64,000 bases of DNA from Schistosoma haematobium (GCF_000699445.3 NC_067202.1:17889760-17953759), one strand, 5' to 3'. Shown: positions 37,351 through 49,085, counted from the first letter of the stretch. Notes: generated by a model not told the origin, from the letters alone. Made by a program: numbers and translations.

Positions 37351-37664
37351 TATGTATAACATATAGATTATAGCTGGATGTAACATGGAAATAGGTTTCG
37401 TTGATTTTCAATTTATTTTAGCGGGCAGTTTGTTTCATCTGCAAGTACAAGCCTATCAATTTGTCATTTATTCTATGGTTTACAAATCCAATAAATTCAT
37501 TACTTCAAACGTAGGAAATATATATGTTTTAGTGAATAGCCAAACATATACAACATCACAATAATAGGCGTCAAATGAATAATTGTCCCATTTAAATATA
37601 CATCCTACCTTTACTGAATTCGGTCGTTAAGTAGTGCTGAACATCACTTTTGTCTATTACATAC

Positions 37665-37886
37665 TGTAGGGTGTGCTACTGATGTCGACAGATATAAGTA
37701 GTATGTATCATTAATGGAAAGTGAAGATCAAAGGAAAGAAAATGAGACCAGAGAGTGATTGGTATGGGAACGAAAGAACAATGAAGTCTGAGACAATCTC
37801 ATTGTCATCAGATTTTACGAAGAGAGTTTAAAATTTTATGTTCAAATGTACTTCATTGTCCCTACTGGTGTTCTCCTTCACCACAA
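37665..37886 (+). repeat. Solo-LTR-like repeat V, copy 2
   Basis: TGTAGGGTGTGCTACTGATG to TGTTCTCCTTCACCACA. Confidence 0.5.
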
Positions 37887-38069
37887 TAATACTAACTGGC
37901 AATCTAATCAGTAGTCTGAATAACTCATAATTGCATGCAATACATACAGAGGTTAAACAAATGTGAAATTGATCTATAGGATACCTTGAATCTAAAACTG
38001 ATGAAATCATTGTGATTATTCTGTAAAACATCTTATGGATAACTTTTAATGACACTACATTTCAACACC

Positions 38070-38170
38070 ATGCTGAGGAGTCTCATACTAGGACGAAACA
38101 GCCGTCCAATGCTTCCAAGTTTTCCAATGATGGTCTTATTGAAATCGGCTCATGAATTCAACTATTAAAC
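38070..38170 (+). mobile_element. HR2 3' fragment
   Basis: TGCTGAGGAGTCTCATACTA, GGACGAAACAGCCGTCC and tail. Confidence 0.68.
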
Positions 38171-38254
38171 ATTTTTTAACCATTGATTAATCCTAATTAT
38201 CTTAATCATCCATCACAAAAAACAAAACAAGGAAAAGAACAAATCCAATTGATA

Positions 38255-38870
38255 CTAAGAAAAGATAAACCAGGACCTAGCTAAAAAGCAAATTTGGAAA
38301 TGATGTTGCAAATGGATGAGATATACATTACCGAAATCATCAAACTACATCACGAGGTAAACTCTAAGTTGGAACCCTAAATAGAAACCGGAAAGAAGCG
38401 AACCGAAAAACACACTATGTCGACAATTGAAAGCAGACATGAAAAGGATGGATAGCAACTGGAAAGAAATGGACAGGATTACCCACGACAGAGTTAGATA
38501 AAGAATGCTGCTGAATGGTCCGTCCTCCTCGACGAGGATCAACAGGCGTAAGTAAGTAAGTAAGTAAGTAAGTAAGTGAGTGAGTAAGCAAGTAAGTAAG
38601 TGGATGAGTGCGTAAGTATTTAAGCCAGTCAAAGGGTGAGTGAACGAGTGAGTAAGTAAGTAAATTTCAATCATTATCCCTTGAAAATAATCAAATCAAA
38701 CAATCAATATGAAATGTTCAATATAATTCAGAATTATCATGTAAAACTGAATTAACGAATAACAAATGAAAAGAACTGGGCAGGATTACCCACGACAGAG
38801 TTGGATGGAAAATGTTGCTGAATGGCCCATCCTCATCGATGAGGATCAACAGGCGTAAGCAAGTATGTAT
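38255..38870 (+). mobile_element. Two RTE-like LINE 3' ends with (TAAG)n
   Basis: The first copy ends in a degenerate GTAAG/GTGAG array (38547-38668). 38765-38870 repeats the last 90 bases (ACCCACGACAGAGTTGGATG to GGATCAACAGGCGTAAG). They share private variants, so one derives from the other or from the same source copy. Confidence 0.72.
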
Positions 38871-38889
38871 ACATATATATATATGGGTT

Positions 38890-39315
38890 TTGTGGATATT
38901 ATAGTAATTTCAATGGTTAAGATCCACAAAACCCATTTGATATTAATCAACATATGCTCACTAGTGACTGACTTCAAGAGATATATCCAGGAGTTCTAGT
39001 GAGAGTTAGTGATCAGTGGAGTTCAACCAGGTCTGTTATGAGATAGTAACTCATTGAAGACAACGGTGGATGTGTCGTTCAATTTCGTGGATTAGTTGAA
39101 GTTACACATTAACACCGTTGGATGCCGATCGGCTTAGTGGTCTAGTGGTTAGGTGCGAAACCACTAGGTCTTGAGTTCGATTCTCTCAGGTGGTGAAGTC
39201 ATGGACGCGCACTGCTGAGGAGTCTCACAATAGGACGAAACGGTCGTCCAGTACTTTCAGGTTTTCCATAGTGATCTAGCTTCAACTGACTGAAGATCTC
39301 TTAATCATTGAAATT
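38890..39315 (+). mobile_element. HR2 SINE, full-length permuted copy
   Basis: Tail end (CAATGGTTAAGATCCACAAA), head (CAGGAGTTCTAGTGAG), tRNA-like part (GTGGTCTAGTGGTTAGGTGC, GAGTTCGATTCTC), hammerhead and tail. Confidence 0.82.
39210..39262 (+). ncRNA. HR2 hammerhead ribozyme, core intact
   Basis: Stem I ACTG/CAGT, CTGAGGA, stem II GTCT/GGAC with one wobble, GAAA, stem III CGG/TCG with one wobble, cleavage site GTC. Confidence 0.72.
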
Positions 39316-39699
39316 TCTAAATATATTTCCTACTTTTTTTTTATTCTTCCTATGAAATAAATAAAAATTAACTATAGAATTCCATAAATCTCATTTAAGT
39401 TAATGATGAATGAAACGATTCAAATGATGAGCGCGATTTCATTTTCAAATTGTGCGCTCAACTAAACTTATTTGTTATTCTTGTTTGTTTGTTTATTTTT
39501 TTTTCTTTCTTTTTTTCTCTCAACTCATTTTAATAAAACAAAAAAAAACAAAAAGAAGAAAAGTAAAAGAAAAGTTTTCATTTTCGTATGGATTATTTTT
39601 GTGTTTCTTTTTGTTTTGTTTTTTGTTGTTGTTTTTCTTCTTCTAAATTCGAAGTATCTATTTATTGAATGAATGAACAGTTTAGTGAGAAAGAGGGGG
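39316..39699. other. Low-complexity A/T-rich stretch
   Basis: T-rich and A-rich runs that produce chance open frames rich in Phe. No gene. Confidence 0.6.
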
Positions 39700-40360
39700 G
39701 GGTTTGTGGAAATGATAATAATTTTTTAATAGTTGAATTTAGACCATCATGGAAAACTTGCAAATATTGATCAGTTATTTCGTCGTGATATGGGACTCCT
39801 CTTCAGTAGTGCACATCTACTGTTCCACATCAAAGAAATATGAATCTAGGATATTCAATTTCAGGGGTGAACGTCAGAATCAAACGGTGTTAATGTTTAA
39901 CTTCAACCATGGTGATTTAGTTTAGATCGATTCATGAATTCAACTATTCAAAAATTACTACAATATCTATAAAACCCCCATTTTGATAATAATCATCAGG
40001 TGCACATTAGTGATTGGCTTCAAGACAGATTTCCTGGAGTTCCAGTGTAAAGTCGTAACCAGTGGAATTAAATCATGTCTGTTATAGAGGCAGTTATTCA
40101 CTAAATACAATGGTAAATGATGGCGCACTATCGTGAATAGGTTGAAGTTAGATATTAGCAAGACTGGATGCAGGCTCAGTGGTCTAGAGGTTAAGTGTTC
40201 GCGCATGAAAGCGATAGGTCTTGGATTTGAATTTCTGGAAGTGGGGTTGTGGATATGCACTTCTAAGGAATTCCACCTTAGGATAAAATAGCCCATTCAA
40301 TGCTTTCAGCTTTTTCATGGTTGTCTAGCTTCAATCGACTCACATGAATTCAATTATTAA
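39700..40360. mobile_element. HR2 inverted and permuted pair
   Basis: Minus copy to about 39905, then plus tail, head (CCTGGAGTTCCAGTGTAAAG), tRNA-like part, hammerhead remnant and second tail. Confidence 0.75.
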
Positions 40361-40899
40361 AAACTAACACTGTATTGTTGAGAATTTTCTCTCTTCATTT
40401 GCTTGTCTTCTTTGTATAAGATGAAAAATGAACAACAATTTCAACAAATAATAACAGTCATCAAAGGAGTACTAGTGATGAATTCCTGAAGTTCTAATAA
40501 GAAACCATGACAATGAGGTAGTCGTTATTGACAATGGATAATGGATCACGAAAAGTCATAAGTCGATTGAAGTTGGAAATTTCAATTATTGAATGACTTA
40601 ATCATTAGTATAAAGGTTTAGCAATCATCACTAAATACCAAACGTTCAATACTAAGATCTAGATAAACATGAGATGGATTATTACTGTATGATACTCATT
40701 TTGATATGTGATCAATCAGATTAACAAAACAAAATAATGAACCCATTTATGGAATTTCCTTTGAATTTACAGGAAACACCAATGGCTTTTCGAAGTATCA
40801 TATATACCATCGCATAGTTTAATCAATTTGGATCCTATTCTGTATGGAGATCAGTAAGTTGAATCTAAGAAAAACTAGGTGTTCTTTACTTTATTTCAA

Positions 40900-41405
40900 C
40901 AGTTGAAATCATGGGTCATATGAAGCTAGACCACCACTGACAACCTAGAAGCACTGGACGGCCCTTTCGTCCTGTTGTGGGACTCCTCAGCAGTGAGCAT
41001 CCATTGAACCCAGGACCTGTCAGTCTCGCGACAGGCGCTTAGGCAACTAGACCACTGAGCCGGCCGGTAACCAACAGTGTTAATGTCTAACTTCAACTAA
41101 TCCACGAAATTCAGTGACACATCTACCATTGTGTTCAGTGAGCTGATATCTCATAACAGACCTGGTTGAACTCCATTGCTCACTAACTCTCACTAGAACT
41201 CCAGAATATATCTCTTGAAGCCAGTCACTAGTGAGCATATGTTGATTAGTATCAGAAGAGGTTTTATGAAGATTGTACTAATAACAGGAGTCCCACAATA
41301 GAACAAAACGGCCGTTCAGTGCTTCCAGGTTTTTCATGGTGGTCTTGCTTCAATTCACTCATGATCTTAATTGTTGAAATTACTACAATCTCCAGAAAAC
41401 CCCTT
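40900..41405. mobile_element. HR2 inverted pair
   Basis: A complete minus copy (tail, hammerhead, tRNA-like part, head to 41265), then plus half-hammerhead (GGAGTCCCACAATAGAAC) and tail to CCAGAAAACCCCTTCTGA. ACTTTATTTC and ACTTTGTTTC outside may be a decayed target duplication. Confidence 0.78.
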
Positions 41406-41427
41406 CTGATTTTGACTTTGTTTCCAC

Positions 41428-41637
41428 CAAACTGTATCACGAGGCAAGAACGAACTTAGAATCTTGAAGGGAAACCGAAAACAAACAAGGCTGAAGAACA
41501 CTACATCGACAATTGGAAGCAAACAGGAAAAGAATGAATAGTCAAGTGGAAAGGATTATCCAAGAAAGAGTTGGATGAAAAATGCTAGTGAGAGGTCTAT
41601 GATCCTCCACAAGGGGTAACAGGCGTAAGTAAGTAAT
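41428..41637 (+). mobile_element. RTE-like LINE 3' end, decayed
   Basis: CACCAAACTGTATCACGAGG to GGGGTAACAGGCGTAAGTAAG. Confidence 0.7.
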
Positions 41638-41882
41638 ATTTGATAAAAAAAATCTCCATTAAAAGAAAAAGACAAACACAACTCAACTAATACCTTGAAA
41701 TTTCTCATTTGATAATTCCGTGTTCATAGATCATTAGACAATTGATCCATTATGAATTAATGTAATCCTATCAATCATAAACTCTTAATAGATTCCAGAG
41801 GAAATGATGGATCTAGATTTCTAATTATGATTCCTTTATGTAAGCATATCTACATATATTTGTTGATTATAATAATAAAGGA

Positions 41883-41920
41883 GGGGGGTGAGGGAGTGGG
41901 AGTGGGAGTGGGGTTAGGGG
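41883..41920 (+). other. G-quadruplex-capable tract
   Basis: Six runs of three or more G separated by 1-4 bases, with a GGGAGT repeat. Confidence 0.6.
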
Positions 41921-42162
41921 TGTAGGTAAATCCCACTCACATATATCTTTTTTCCACTTAACTACAAAACCATAAGAGTAAATTAGTTCGGATAATGTTA
42001 GTTACAATAGTAAATATGATAATATGAACAAAGCAGTTGAATGTTTGATATCTATACTCTTTTAAAAGTAAAAAAAACTATTCTCTAGACACGAATAGAA
42101 AATGGAGTTGAGAAACATGAATGTTATAAGTAGTGTATTTCAGAAAACAATAATTATTTGTT

Positions 42163-42596
42163 ATCAGTTTAGGGGTTGTGGAGATTTTTAAGGTTTTGAT
42201 TGAGATCATGAACCGACTGATGTTACACCACCATTGAAAACATGGGAGCACTGGTAGGCCGTTTCCTCCCACTGTGGGACTCCTCGACAGCGCGCATTCA
42301 CGATCCCGCACCAAAGGGATTCGAACTCAGGGCTTTCAGTCTCGCACGTGAACGTTTAACCTACTGAACCAATGAACCGGCATCCAATGGTGTTAATGTC
42401 TAACCTCAACCAATGCACGAAATTGCGCAACCATCTTCCATTGTACTCAGGTAGACACTTGTTTCTACTCAAAACGGATTAGCTCCACTGGATGCGCACT
42501 GCTGAGGAATCCCATAGTGGGACGAAACGGCCGTCCAGTGCTTCCAGGTTTTCAATGGTGGTCTAACATCAATCGGTTCATGATCTCAATCAAAAT
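42163..42596. mobile_element. HR2 inverted unit with 10 bp target-site duplication
   Basis: Minus full copy to 42480, then plus GCGCACTGCTGAGGAATCCC, hammerhead and tail. ATTATTTGTT at 42153-42162 and 42597-42606 flanks the whole inverted unit. Confidence 0.83.
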
Positions 42597-42667
42597 ATTA
42601 TTTGTTTTCTGAACTGATTACAAACTTACAAAAACATTTGATTGCAATATTGAATTATATTCATGAT

Positions 42668-43310
42668 AAACGAAGATGAATGGTGAATGCTCACTTCGTC
42701 CTTTTAGGAACTTGTCAGATGGATATACCTGTTACATCCCAAAGTTTCTGTTCATTCCAGGACTTGAAACCAATAATGTTCGCTTTAAACGCCATCAACT
42801 TATTCACTTAGCTACTGAGTACTGATAGCAAATAGCTTGAACAAATGGGATAGAGTTTAAATTCATTTTTGTATTGTTTGTTTGAATCTTCTCATTGATG
42901 TTTAGGAGTGCAATTCATCAGTCTCTAATTGATATATGTGCATCTTGTATGGATTGTTTGAATATTACTTTAAGTCACGAGCATTATAAAAAAAGATGGA
43001 TGGTGGATAGTATTGGAATTTAGGATGCACGTTTTGTCCGAATTACAACTCGTTAACTGGATGTACCTGCATGCTTGAGTTCATCAATTGCAGTCGTACA
43101 CATCAATGAGAAGATTCAAATAAACAGTATGAAAATGAATTTATACTTCATCCCATTGCGAAACCTAGTGGCTATCACGACTCAATAGCCTAGTGGATAA
43201 CGTGATGATGTTTGAAATGAATGGCACTGGTTTCGAATTCCGAAGTGAACATCAACTGTGGGATGTAACAGATACAGCCAACTGACGAGTTCATCTTTGC
43301 TTATAATAGT
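42668..43310. mobile_element. HR1 tandem on the minus strand joined to an inverted plus copy
   Basis: Two minus hammerhead remnants (42690-42725 and 43024-43065) lie one unit apart (about 320 bases), followed by a plus tail, head (GGTTTCGAATTCC) and CTGACGAG. Confidence 0.8.
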
Positions 43311-43489
43311 TTGAAGATTGTTTCTCATTCATAGAAAATTTAAGTGAAAACTGTCTAAATCATCAGACATAGTAACAACAGATCATAAATCTAAAAAAAA
43401 GTTGAATAATTACGCAACGAATTCAGCGAACACAAATTAATAGTAATGAAGTATAACACGAATTGAAATCGGTCAATTAGAAATGAAAT

Positions 43490-43960
43490 TATGAAGTTAG
43501 ACATTAACACTATTGGATACCAGCCGACTCAGTGGTCTATCAGTTAAACATTCACCCACAAAACCGAAGTTCCTGGACCGAAGTTACTTTGTTACAAGAT
43601 CATGATTTCATCAATTATACCATGGGACACACTTATATATATATATTAAAGCTAGTCTTTTATAAACATATGATGATTATTGTTCGAAAGAGGGGAGTTT
43701 TGTGGATATTGTAGTAATTTTCGAATAGTTGAATTCATGAATCAATCTAATCTAGTTCATCATCGTTGAATCTAGACATAAGCATCATTCGATACTGGAT
43801 TAATAGTCTACAGATTAAACATTCACCAATGAAATTGAATATCCTAAATTCAAGTTCTTTTAATGTGAACTCCTGAAGAGGGGTCCCATATCAGGACGAA
43901 ACAATCAGCCAATGCTTTCAAGTATTCCATAATGATTTCATTCATGAATTGATTCATTCA
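43490..43960 (+). mobile_element. HR2 fragments, decayed
   Basis: TTAACACTATTGGATACCAG with a partial tRNA-like part, and further on TGTGGATATTGTAGTAATTT, CTGAAGAGGGGTCCC and CAGGACGAAAC. Confidence 0.55.
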
Positions 43961-44379
43961 ATTACAATGATAATCATTCATTCATTATTCTTTTAATCAA
44001 TCAAATATGTTTTAATCAATGATACATTATAATATGGATGTTTGTTTAAGTTTATAGACGCCATATTCAATTAAGCATTTACACATATATAGATAATCAG
44101 TTATAATAATTTGATTAAGTTACCAAGAAAAAAAAACAAAGAGAAAAGAGAAAAAAAGTGAAAAAGAAAAAAAGAGAAAAAAAATATCGATTTTTTTTCT
44201 TTCATTTTATAAGTTTTGATTTAATTCATACATAGAAACAGAATTCAATGTTTGATCATAGATTTAAACTTAAGTAAACTTCTTAGTAAAGATGAATGAA
44301 ATTGTTTTTATTCTTTGAATTGTGAGGTTTTTATCGTTTGTTTGTTTTTTTGAATGACATCATCAGTAAACTTCTACTT
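43961..44379. other. AT-rich stretch with A/G runs
   Basis: Homopolymer-rich (44126-44205); nothing recognised. Confidence 0.5.
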
Positions 44380-45470
44380 GAAGTTTGTTGCTTGGAGAAA
44401 GATATCTTGATCTTGAGTATGGAGATGATATTGTCTTACTGTGGGATGATATTCAAGCTATGCAATTCGCAGTTAATTAGTTAGCAATTAGTCTCCTTAG
44501 GTATGGTATGTGCTTTGCATCTTCGAAGTGCAAAGTACTTTTACAAGACTGGCAGGATTCCAATCCTGTACTCACCCTGGATGGTGAGCAGATAGAACTA
44601 GTCGAGAAGTTCGTGTATCTAGGTAGCTGCATAAGTGCTGGTAGGGGTGAGATTGATGAGATCAATTCGCGTGTAATGAAAGCTAGAATGACTTATGGCA
44701 ATTTGGGCCATCTTTGGCACCTTCGTAATGTTAGTCTGGCTGTAGAAGGTTGGGTCTACAACGCGTCGGTGAGAGCAGTTTTGCTCTATGCTTGTGAAAC
44801 CTGGCCTCTCTGTGTTTGATCATCGTTGTCCACGAAGGATTGCTGACATCCAGTGGCAACACCATGTTAGTAATGCGAAGGTTCAGTATTGCGTGTTCAG
44901 ACACAGAGATGATAATTCAGTTTGTGTCACTATCTTGAAACATCGACTTCGGTGGCTTGGACATGTTCTACGAATGTCGTCCCAGAGAATTTCACATCGT
45001 GCATTATTTGCCGACTCTGAGACTGGTTGGAAAAAGCGTAGGAGGGATCAGTGTATGACATGGTATAGTGGTATGAAGAAAAGCTGCAAAGAGCTGGCTT
45101 CTGTTCGTCCTTCACGACTCCCTGGCTGGGGTCCTAGAGATGGTGCAACACAGTGGCTAGAGACGTTATCAGATATGGCTGAGAATAGAAGCCAGTGGCG
45201 ATCCTGCTGTAACTTTATTTTACTTTCTTCGTAAAAAAAGACGTAACTTCTTTAAGAAGAAGAATTCTCTGTGGCTGTACTTTTGCTAATTGGACTGCCC
45301 CTCGCATTATTGTTATTTCACTATTATACATTAGTGTCTGTTCATTGTTGTACTTCTTTTTGCTTAAACGCACCTTACATTCTTTACCTCTTCATATTCT
45401 CATTATTATTGTATGGCGCATATATATCTGGTGCCCCTTTGTATCAATATTTATGTGTTCAAATAAAATA
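44380..45470 (+). mobile_element. Non-LTR retrotransposon 3' part (second LINE family)
   Basis: Broken frames encode LEYGDDIVLLWDDIQAMQFA with the YGDD catalytic box at 44418-44429, then SKCKVLLQDWQDSNPVLTLD, KFVYLGSCISAG, HLRNVSLAVEGWVYNASVRA, RLRWLGHVLRMSSQRISHRA and SRLPGWGPRDGATQWLETLS. The 3' end is GGTGCCCCTTTGTATCAATA then AAATAAAATAAA. A stop at 44475 and a frameshift near 44815 kill it. The family differs from the TAAG-tailed LINE. Confidence 0.87.
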
Positions 45471-45472
45471 AA

Positions 45473-45600
45473 ACCTGAAGTTTGTGCTGATTATGTCATC
45501 CAGAAAAACGATGAAAGCTCCACGACCAAACTATTCAGCTCAAAGAACAAAACTCAATCAAAATCATCTACCTGAGCTATAAATCTTCTCCAACATCTCA
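45473..45600 (+). mobile_element. Penelope-like 3' end fragment
   Basis: Reads [20 protein letters not shown] then KNKTQSKSST and stop, abutting the LINE tail. Confidence 0.7.
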
Positions 45601-45894
45601 GAATGGAACTATTCAAAATTAACTTCTTGACTACTGAACTGCTATCTAACAATGTTAATGTCCAACTTTAACCCCTTTTTTATTCACTTGATGAAGTTAG
45701 TGCATCATTCATGTTCAATGGTAAGAGGTTTCGACCTTATAAACCTACTAATCCATTACCATGTCGGAAAAAACATGACCGGATTCGAGTTCCAGATTTC
45801 ACTATGGAAACAGTTTTTGTTTTTAAATCTTCAGAAATCATCTGACTAATTAAAATACAAGTAAATCCGGAGGATAAAATGTTTTTATCAGTAT
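45601..45894. other. No element recognised
   Basis: An HR2-head-like phrase (AACAATGTTAATGTCCAACTT) at 45646-45670; otherwise unique-looking. Confidence 0.4.
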
Positions 45895-46126
45895 GGGTCT
45901 ATGGAGATTGTTAAGTTTTTGATTAAGATTATGAATTCATTAAAGTTAGACCATCGTGGAATACCTGAAAACATTGGGCGACCGTTTTGTCCTAGTATAG
46001 GATTCCTTAGCAGTACGTATCCACGATCACACACCAAAGAAACTCGAATCCAGGACCTAACGGTTTGATATGCGAACACTTTTCCTCTAGACTACTGGAC
46101 TGACATCCAAACAGTGTCAGTGTTTA
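45895..46126 (-). mobile_element. HR2 copy split by an HR3 insertion
   Basis: Minus tail, hammerhead remnant and tRNA-like part, broken at 46126. The head resumes at 46754 (GTTTAATTTCAACCAATCCA). Confidence 0.82.
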
Positions 46127-46152
46127 GATGGTGGTTGGAGGTAGTCAACAGG

Positions 46153-46203
46153 AAACCCTGCACCCGGGTTTCGTGCTACTTGGCACTCGTCAGCAAGGTG
46201 TAC
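46153..46203 (-). ncRNA. HR3 hammerhead, inverted arm, dead cleavage site
   Basis: All stems and both core boxes are intact on the minus strand, but the cleavage base is G (GTG), which hammerheads do not cut. Confidence 0.75.
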
Positions 46204-46536
46204 CTGTAATCTTAAGGGAACTGCTGCTCCCTAGCGGATTCGATCTCGTGTCACCCAGCTTCACAGTCAGAGACGTTACCACTGAGCTATCCGAGCCGTG
46301 ACTAACCTCCTGTAGGACTGAGATGTAATCACAATTGATCGATCACTGGGTGGTGATCAATGTCATGCTTGTCTAGTCCTTATTAGTGCAGATCGAATGC
46401 TATCGACTAAGTTCCAATGTGGCTACAGAAGGTCGGTCATGGCCCGGATAGCTCAGTGGTAACTTCTCTGAGTGTAAAGCTAGGTGACACGAGATCGAAT
46501 CCGCCAGGGAGCACCAGTTCCCTTAAGATTACAGTT

Positions 46537-46585
46537 ACACCTTGCTGACGAGTGCCAAGTAGCACGAAACCCGGGTTCAGGGTTT
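46537..46585 (+). ncRNA. HR3 hammerhead ribozyme, core intact
   Basis: Stem I CCTTG/CAGGG with one wobble, CTGACGA, stem II GTGC/GCAC, GAAA, loopless stem III CCC/GGG, cleavage site GTT (U allowed). Confidence 0.82.
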
Positions 46586-46767
46586 CCTATTGACTACCTC
46601 CAACCACCATCTAAATCTCAATACATAGTGCCCGCAGTGTCGAGTCACCTAGACTGGTGGCCACATTGCAACATGATCGATAGCATTCGATCTGCACTAA
46701 TAAGGACTAGACAAGCATGACATTGATCACCACCCAGTGATCAATCAATTGTGAGTGTCAGTGTTTA

Positions 46768-47426
46768 ATTTCAACCAATCCATGATATTGCATCACCATT
46801 CATCAAAAAACAAAATCTTCATCGCTTTGAATCGACTTCAAGATTTCAACAATCACTTTAAATCTTTACAAATCATCTAACTAAAAAGCAGAAATTCCAA
46901 AGAATAAAATAAACACTTAACTACACTTTAGAAAAGGAACTAATCACTTAGTTGTTACTTTCTATATTTCAACTATTTCTCTATTTCACTAATCATCATT
47001 GATTATTATTATTACTACTACACTTGAAAGTCATCATATTGACATGTATAGAAAACAGTTCATTCAGTCGTTCACTCGTTCACTTGTTCAATCGTTCACT
47101 TGTTCATTCTATTTACCATTAAACATACTTGTTTATTTCATTGAATTGTGAATGAGTAAATAGATGAATTCAATAGGTGAACATAGGAATTACCCTTTTC
47201 CCAATTTCCTGATTCTGTTTTTTTGTTTGTTTTTTTTAATAAAAAAAATCAATTGTTTCTATGATTGTTTTCCTCATAGTGATAATCATGATGATGATGA
47301 TGGTGGTGTTTTGCTGTTAAGGTTCAATTAGATTGTTATTTTAAAGTAAGTGATAAAAAGATTAAAAAAAACATGATTGGAAGGAAATCATAGAGATTGA
47401 TTTGTTTTATTGATTATGTTGATTAT
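46768..47426. other. HR2 head remnant and simple sequence
   Basis: After the end of the HR2 head (about 46800): AT-rich sequence with a CGTTCACTTGTT-type imperfect repeat at 47072-47107. Confidence 0.5.
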
Positions 47427-47438
47427 AGATTAATATCA

Positions 47439-47947
47439 TCAGGAGGGGTTTGTGGAGATTTCAGAAATTTCACAGATTGAAATCATGAGTCAATTGAACT
47501 AAGACCACCATGAAAAATCTGGAAGGATTGGACGGCCGTTACCTCCCATTGTGGGACTCCACAGCAGTGCGCATCCACGATCCTGCACCTAGCGAGATCT
47601 GAACCGAGGACCTATCAGCCTCGCGTCAGGCGCTTAGCCAACTAGTCTACTGAGCCGGCATCCAACGGTGTTAATGTCTAACTTCAACCAATCCACGAAG
47701 TTGCGCCACCGTACACCATTGTCTTCAGACCTGGTTGAACTCCACAGGTAATGGCTTCTCACTAGAACTCCAGGAGTACCTCTTGAAGTCAGTTACTAAT
47801 AAGCAGATGATTATTATCAGAAGGAGTTTGTAGGGATTTCAGAAATTTAACTGCTGGGGAGCCCCATACTAGGACGAAACGGCCGTTCAGTGCTTCCAGG
47901 TTTTCCATGGTGGTCTAGCTTCAATCGACTCATGATTTCAATCTGTG
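47439..47947. mobile_element. HR2 inverted unit with 12 bp target-site duplication
   Basis: Minus full copy (tail, hammerhead, tRNA-like part, head to about 47845), then plus half-hammerhead and tail. AGATTAATATCA at 47427-47438 and 47948-47959 flanks the pair. Confidence 0.87.
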
Positions 47948-48049
47948 AGATTAATATCAGTTTGAATATCATTAAAAATTGAGGTATGCCATCGTAGTGT
48001 GAGACTTCTCAGCAGTTTTTTTAGTAACTTTCTGAGTTTGGTTCTTTAA

Positions 48050-48563
48050 ATGTTCCGGTATGGTCGAGGGTGGGAGGAGCCTGCTCTTCCTCTCCAAATG
48101 CTTTCATATAGCCATGCGTATACAACCACTGCCAGGGAAATCCTACTCACTGCCTTCTCATACCACAGGTGTTGTTTAGCGAACGGCGAGGACGAAAAGC
48201 GAATATCAGACGCTTTAACCGAGTTACTGGATATGTAGGATCCATCTAAGGGAGTAGGAAAACCCTGATTCCAAATTAATGACCCACATGGGATTCAGGA
48301 TCCTGAAGGAATAAATGACGTATTAGCCAATCGTTGGTCACCGGCTACCATTGAATTGCATCTCCTAACGTTGCAATACTACTTCGTGGATTGGATTTTT
48401 AGGTCGAAGGCTCTGAGTGTGGCCCCCTGAGAAAATCACCTGCTTCGGTTCGGGCACCTGAGTAGTATCACAGCTCATACACAAATCAAGTGATTTGTGT
48501 GTCACATATGTATTCGGTTCCCCTTTGTACCCATATTTATGTGTGCAAATAAATAAATAAGTG
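48050..48563 (+). mobile_element. Family T repeat copy
   Basis: TTCCGGTATGGTCGAGGGTG to TTATGTGTGCAAATAAATAAATAA; near full length. Confidence 0.82.
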
Positions 48564-48904
48564 AAATCTCGAAGAGTTCCATACTAGGACGAAACAAATG
48601 TCCAGTGATTCTTTGTTTTCTATGGTTGTCGTATCAGGGTTATTTAGTGGTTTTGAAAAGTAAAATAAGAACTAAACAAACATGACAGCAATGAATATTC
48701 AGCAATTGAATAATAGTTCAATCCTATGGGTAGTCACTGATGTCTTAAGTAGTTCACTGATGAATTTTAACATTAATACTCTAGTTTGATTCCAATAAAG
48801 AGCATCAGTTCCCTCTTATATAGAAGATTCATTTTGTTTCCGCCAATGGTAAACCAGTATAATACATAGATCAAATAGAGTTTTCTGGCGATTATCACCA
48901 ACCA

Positions 48905-49085
48905 ACTAGAGTTTACGAGTTCACGCACAAGACCAAAGATCCTGGATTTGAATCCTTTGGGTATGAGATCGTGGCTGTGCACTGCTGAAGAGTCTCATAC
49001 TAAGACTAAACAGCTTTTCAGTGATTCTAGGTTTTCTATGATAGTCTAACTTTAATTGACTTATGAATTCAACTATTAAATTATT
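48905..49085 (+). mobile_element. HR2 copy, decayed
   Basis: GAGTTCACGCACAAGACC, GGATTTGAATCC, CACTGCTGAAGAGTCTCATA and tail. Confidence 0.68.

Larger units (their letters stand above)
46127..46753 (+). mobile_element. HR3 element, complete inverted unit with 14 bp target-site duplication
   Basis: Inverted arm 46127-46433: minus hammerhead, tRNA-like part (GCTCGGATAGCTCAGTGGTA, GAGATCGAATCCGC) and tail. Plus arm 46434-46753: tRNA-like part, hammerhead, CACCATCTAAATCTC, tail to CAATTGTG. AGTGTCAGTGTTTA at 46113-46126 and 46754-46767 brackets the whole pair inside an HR2 copy. Confidence 0.9.

Noticed and set aside
39452..39672. Phe-rich small membrane protein
   Set aside because: T-run low complexity in two overlapping frames; no homology.
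44508..45234. Two host genes
   Set aside because: Both are frames of one decayed LINE with a YGDD box and LINE 3' end.
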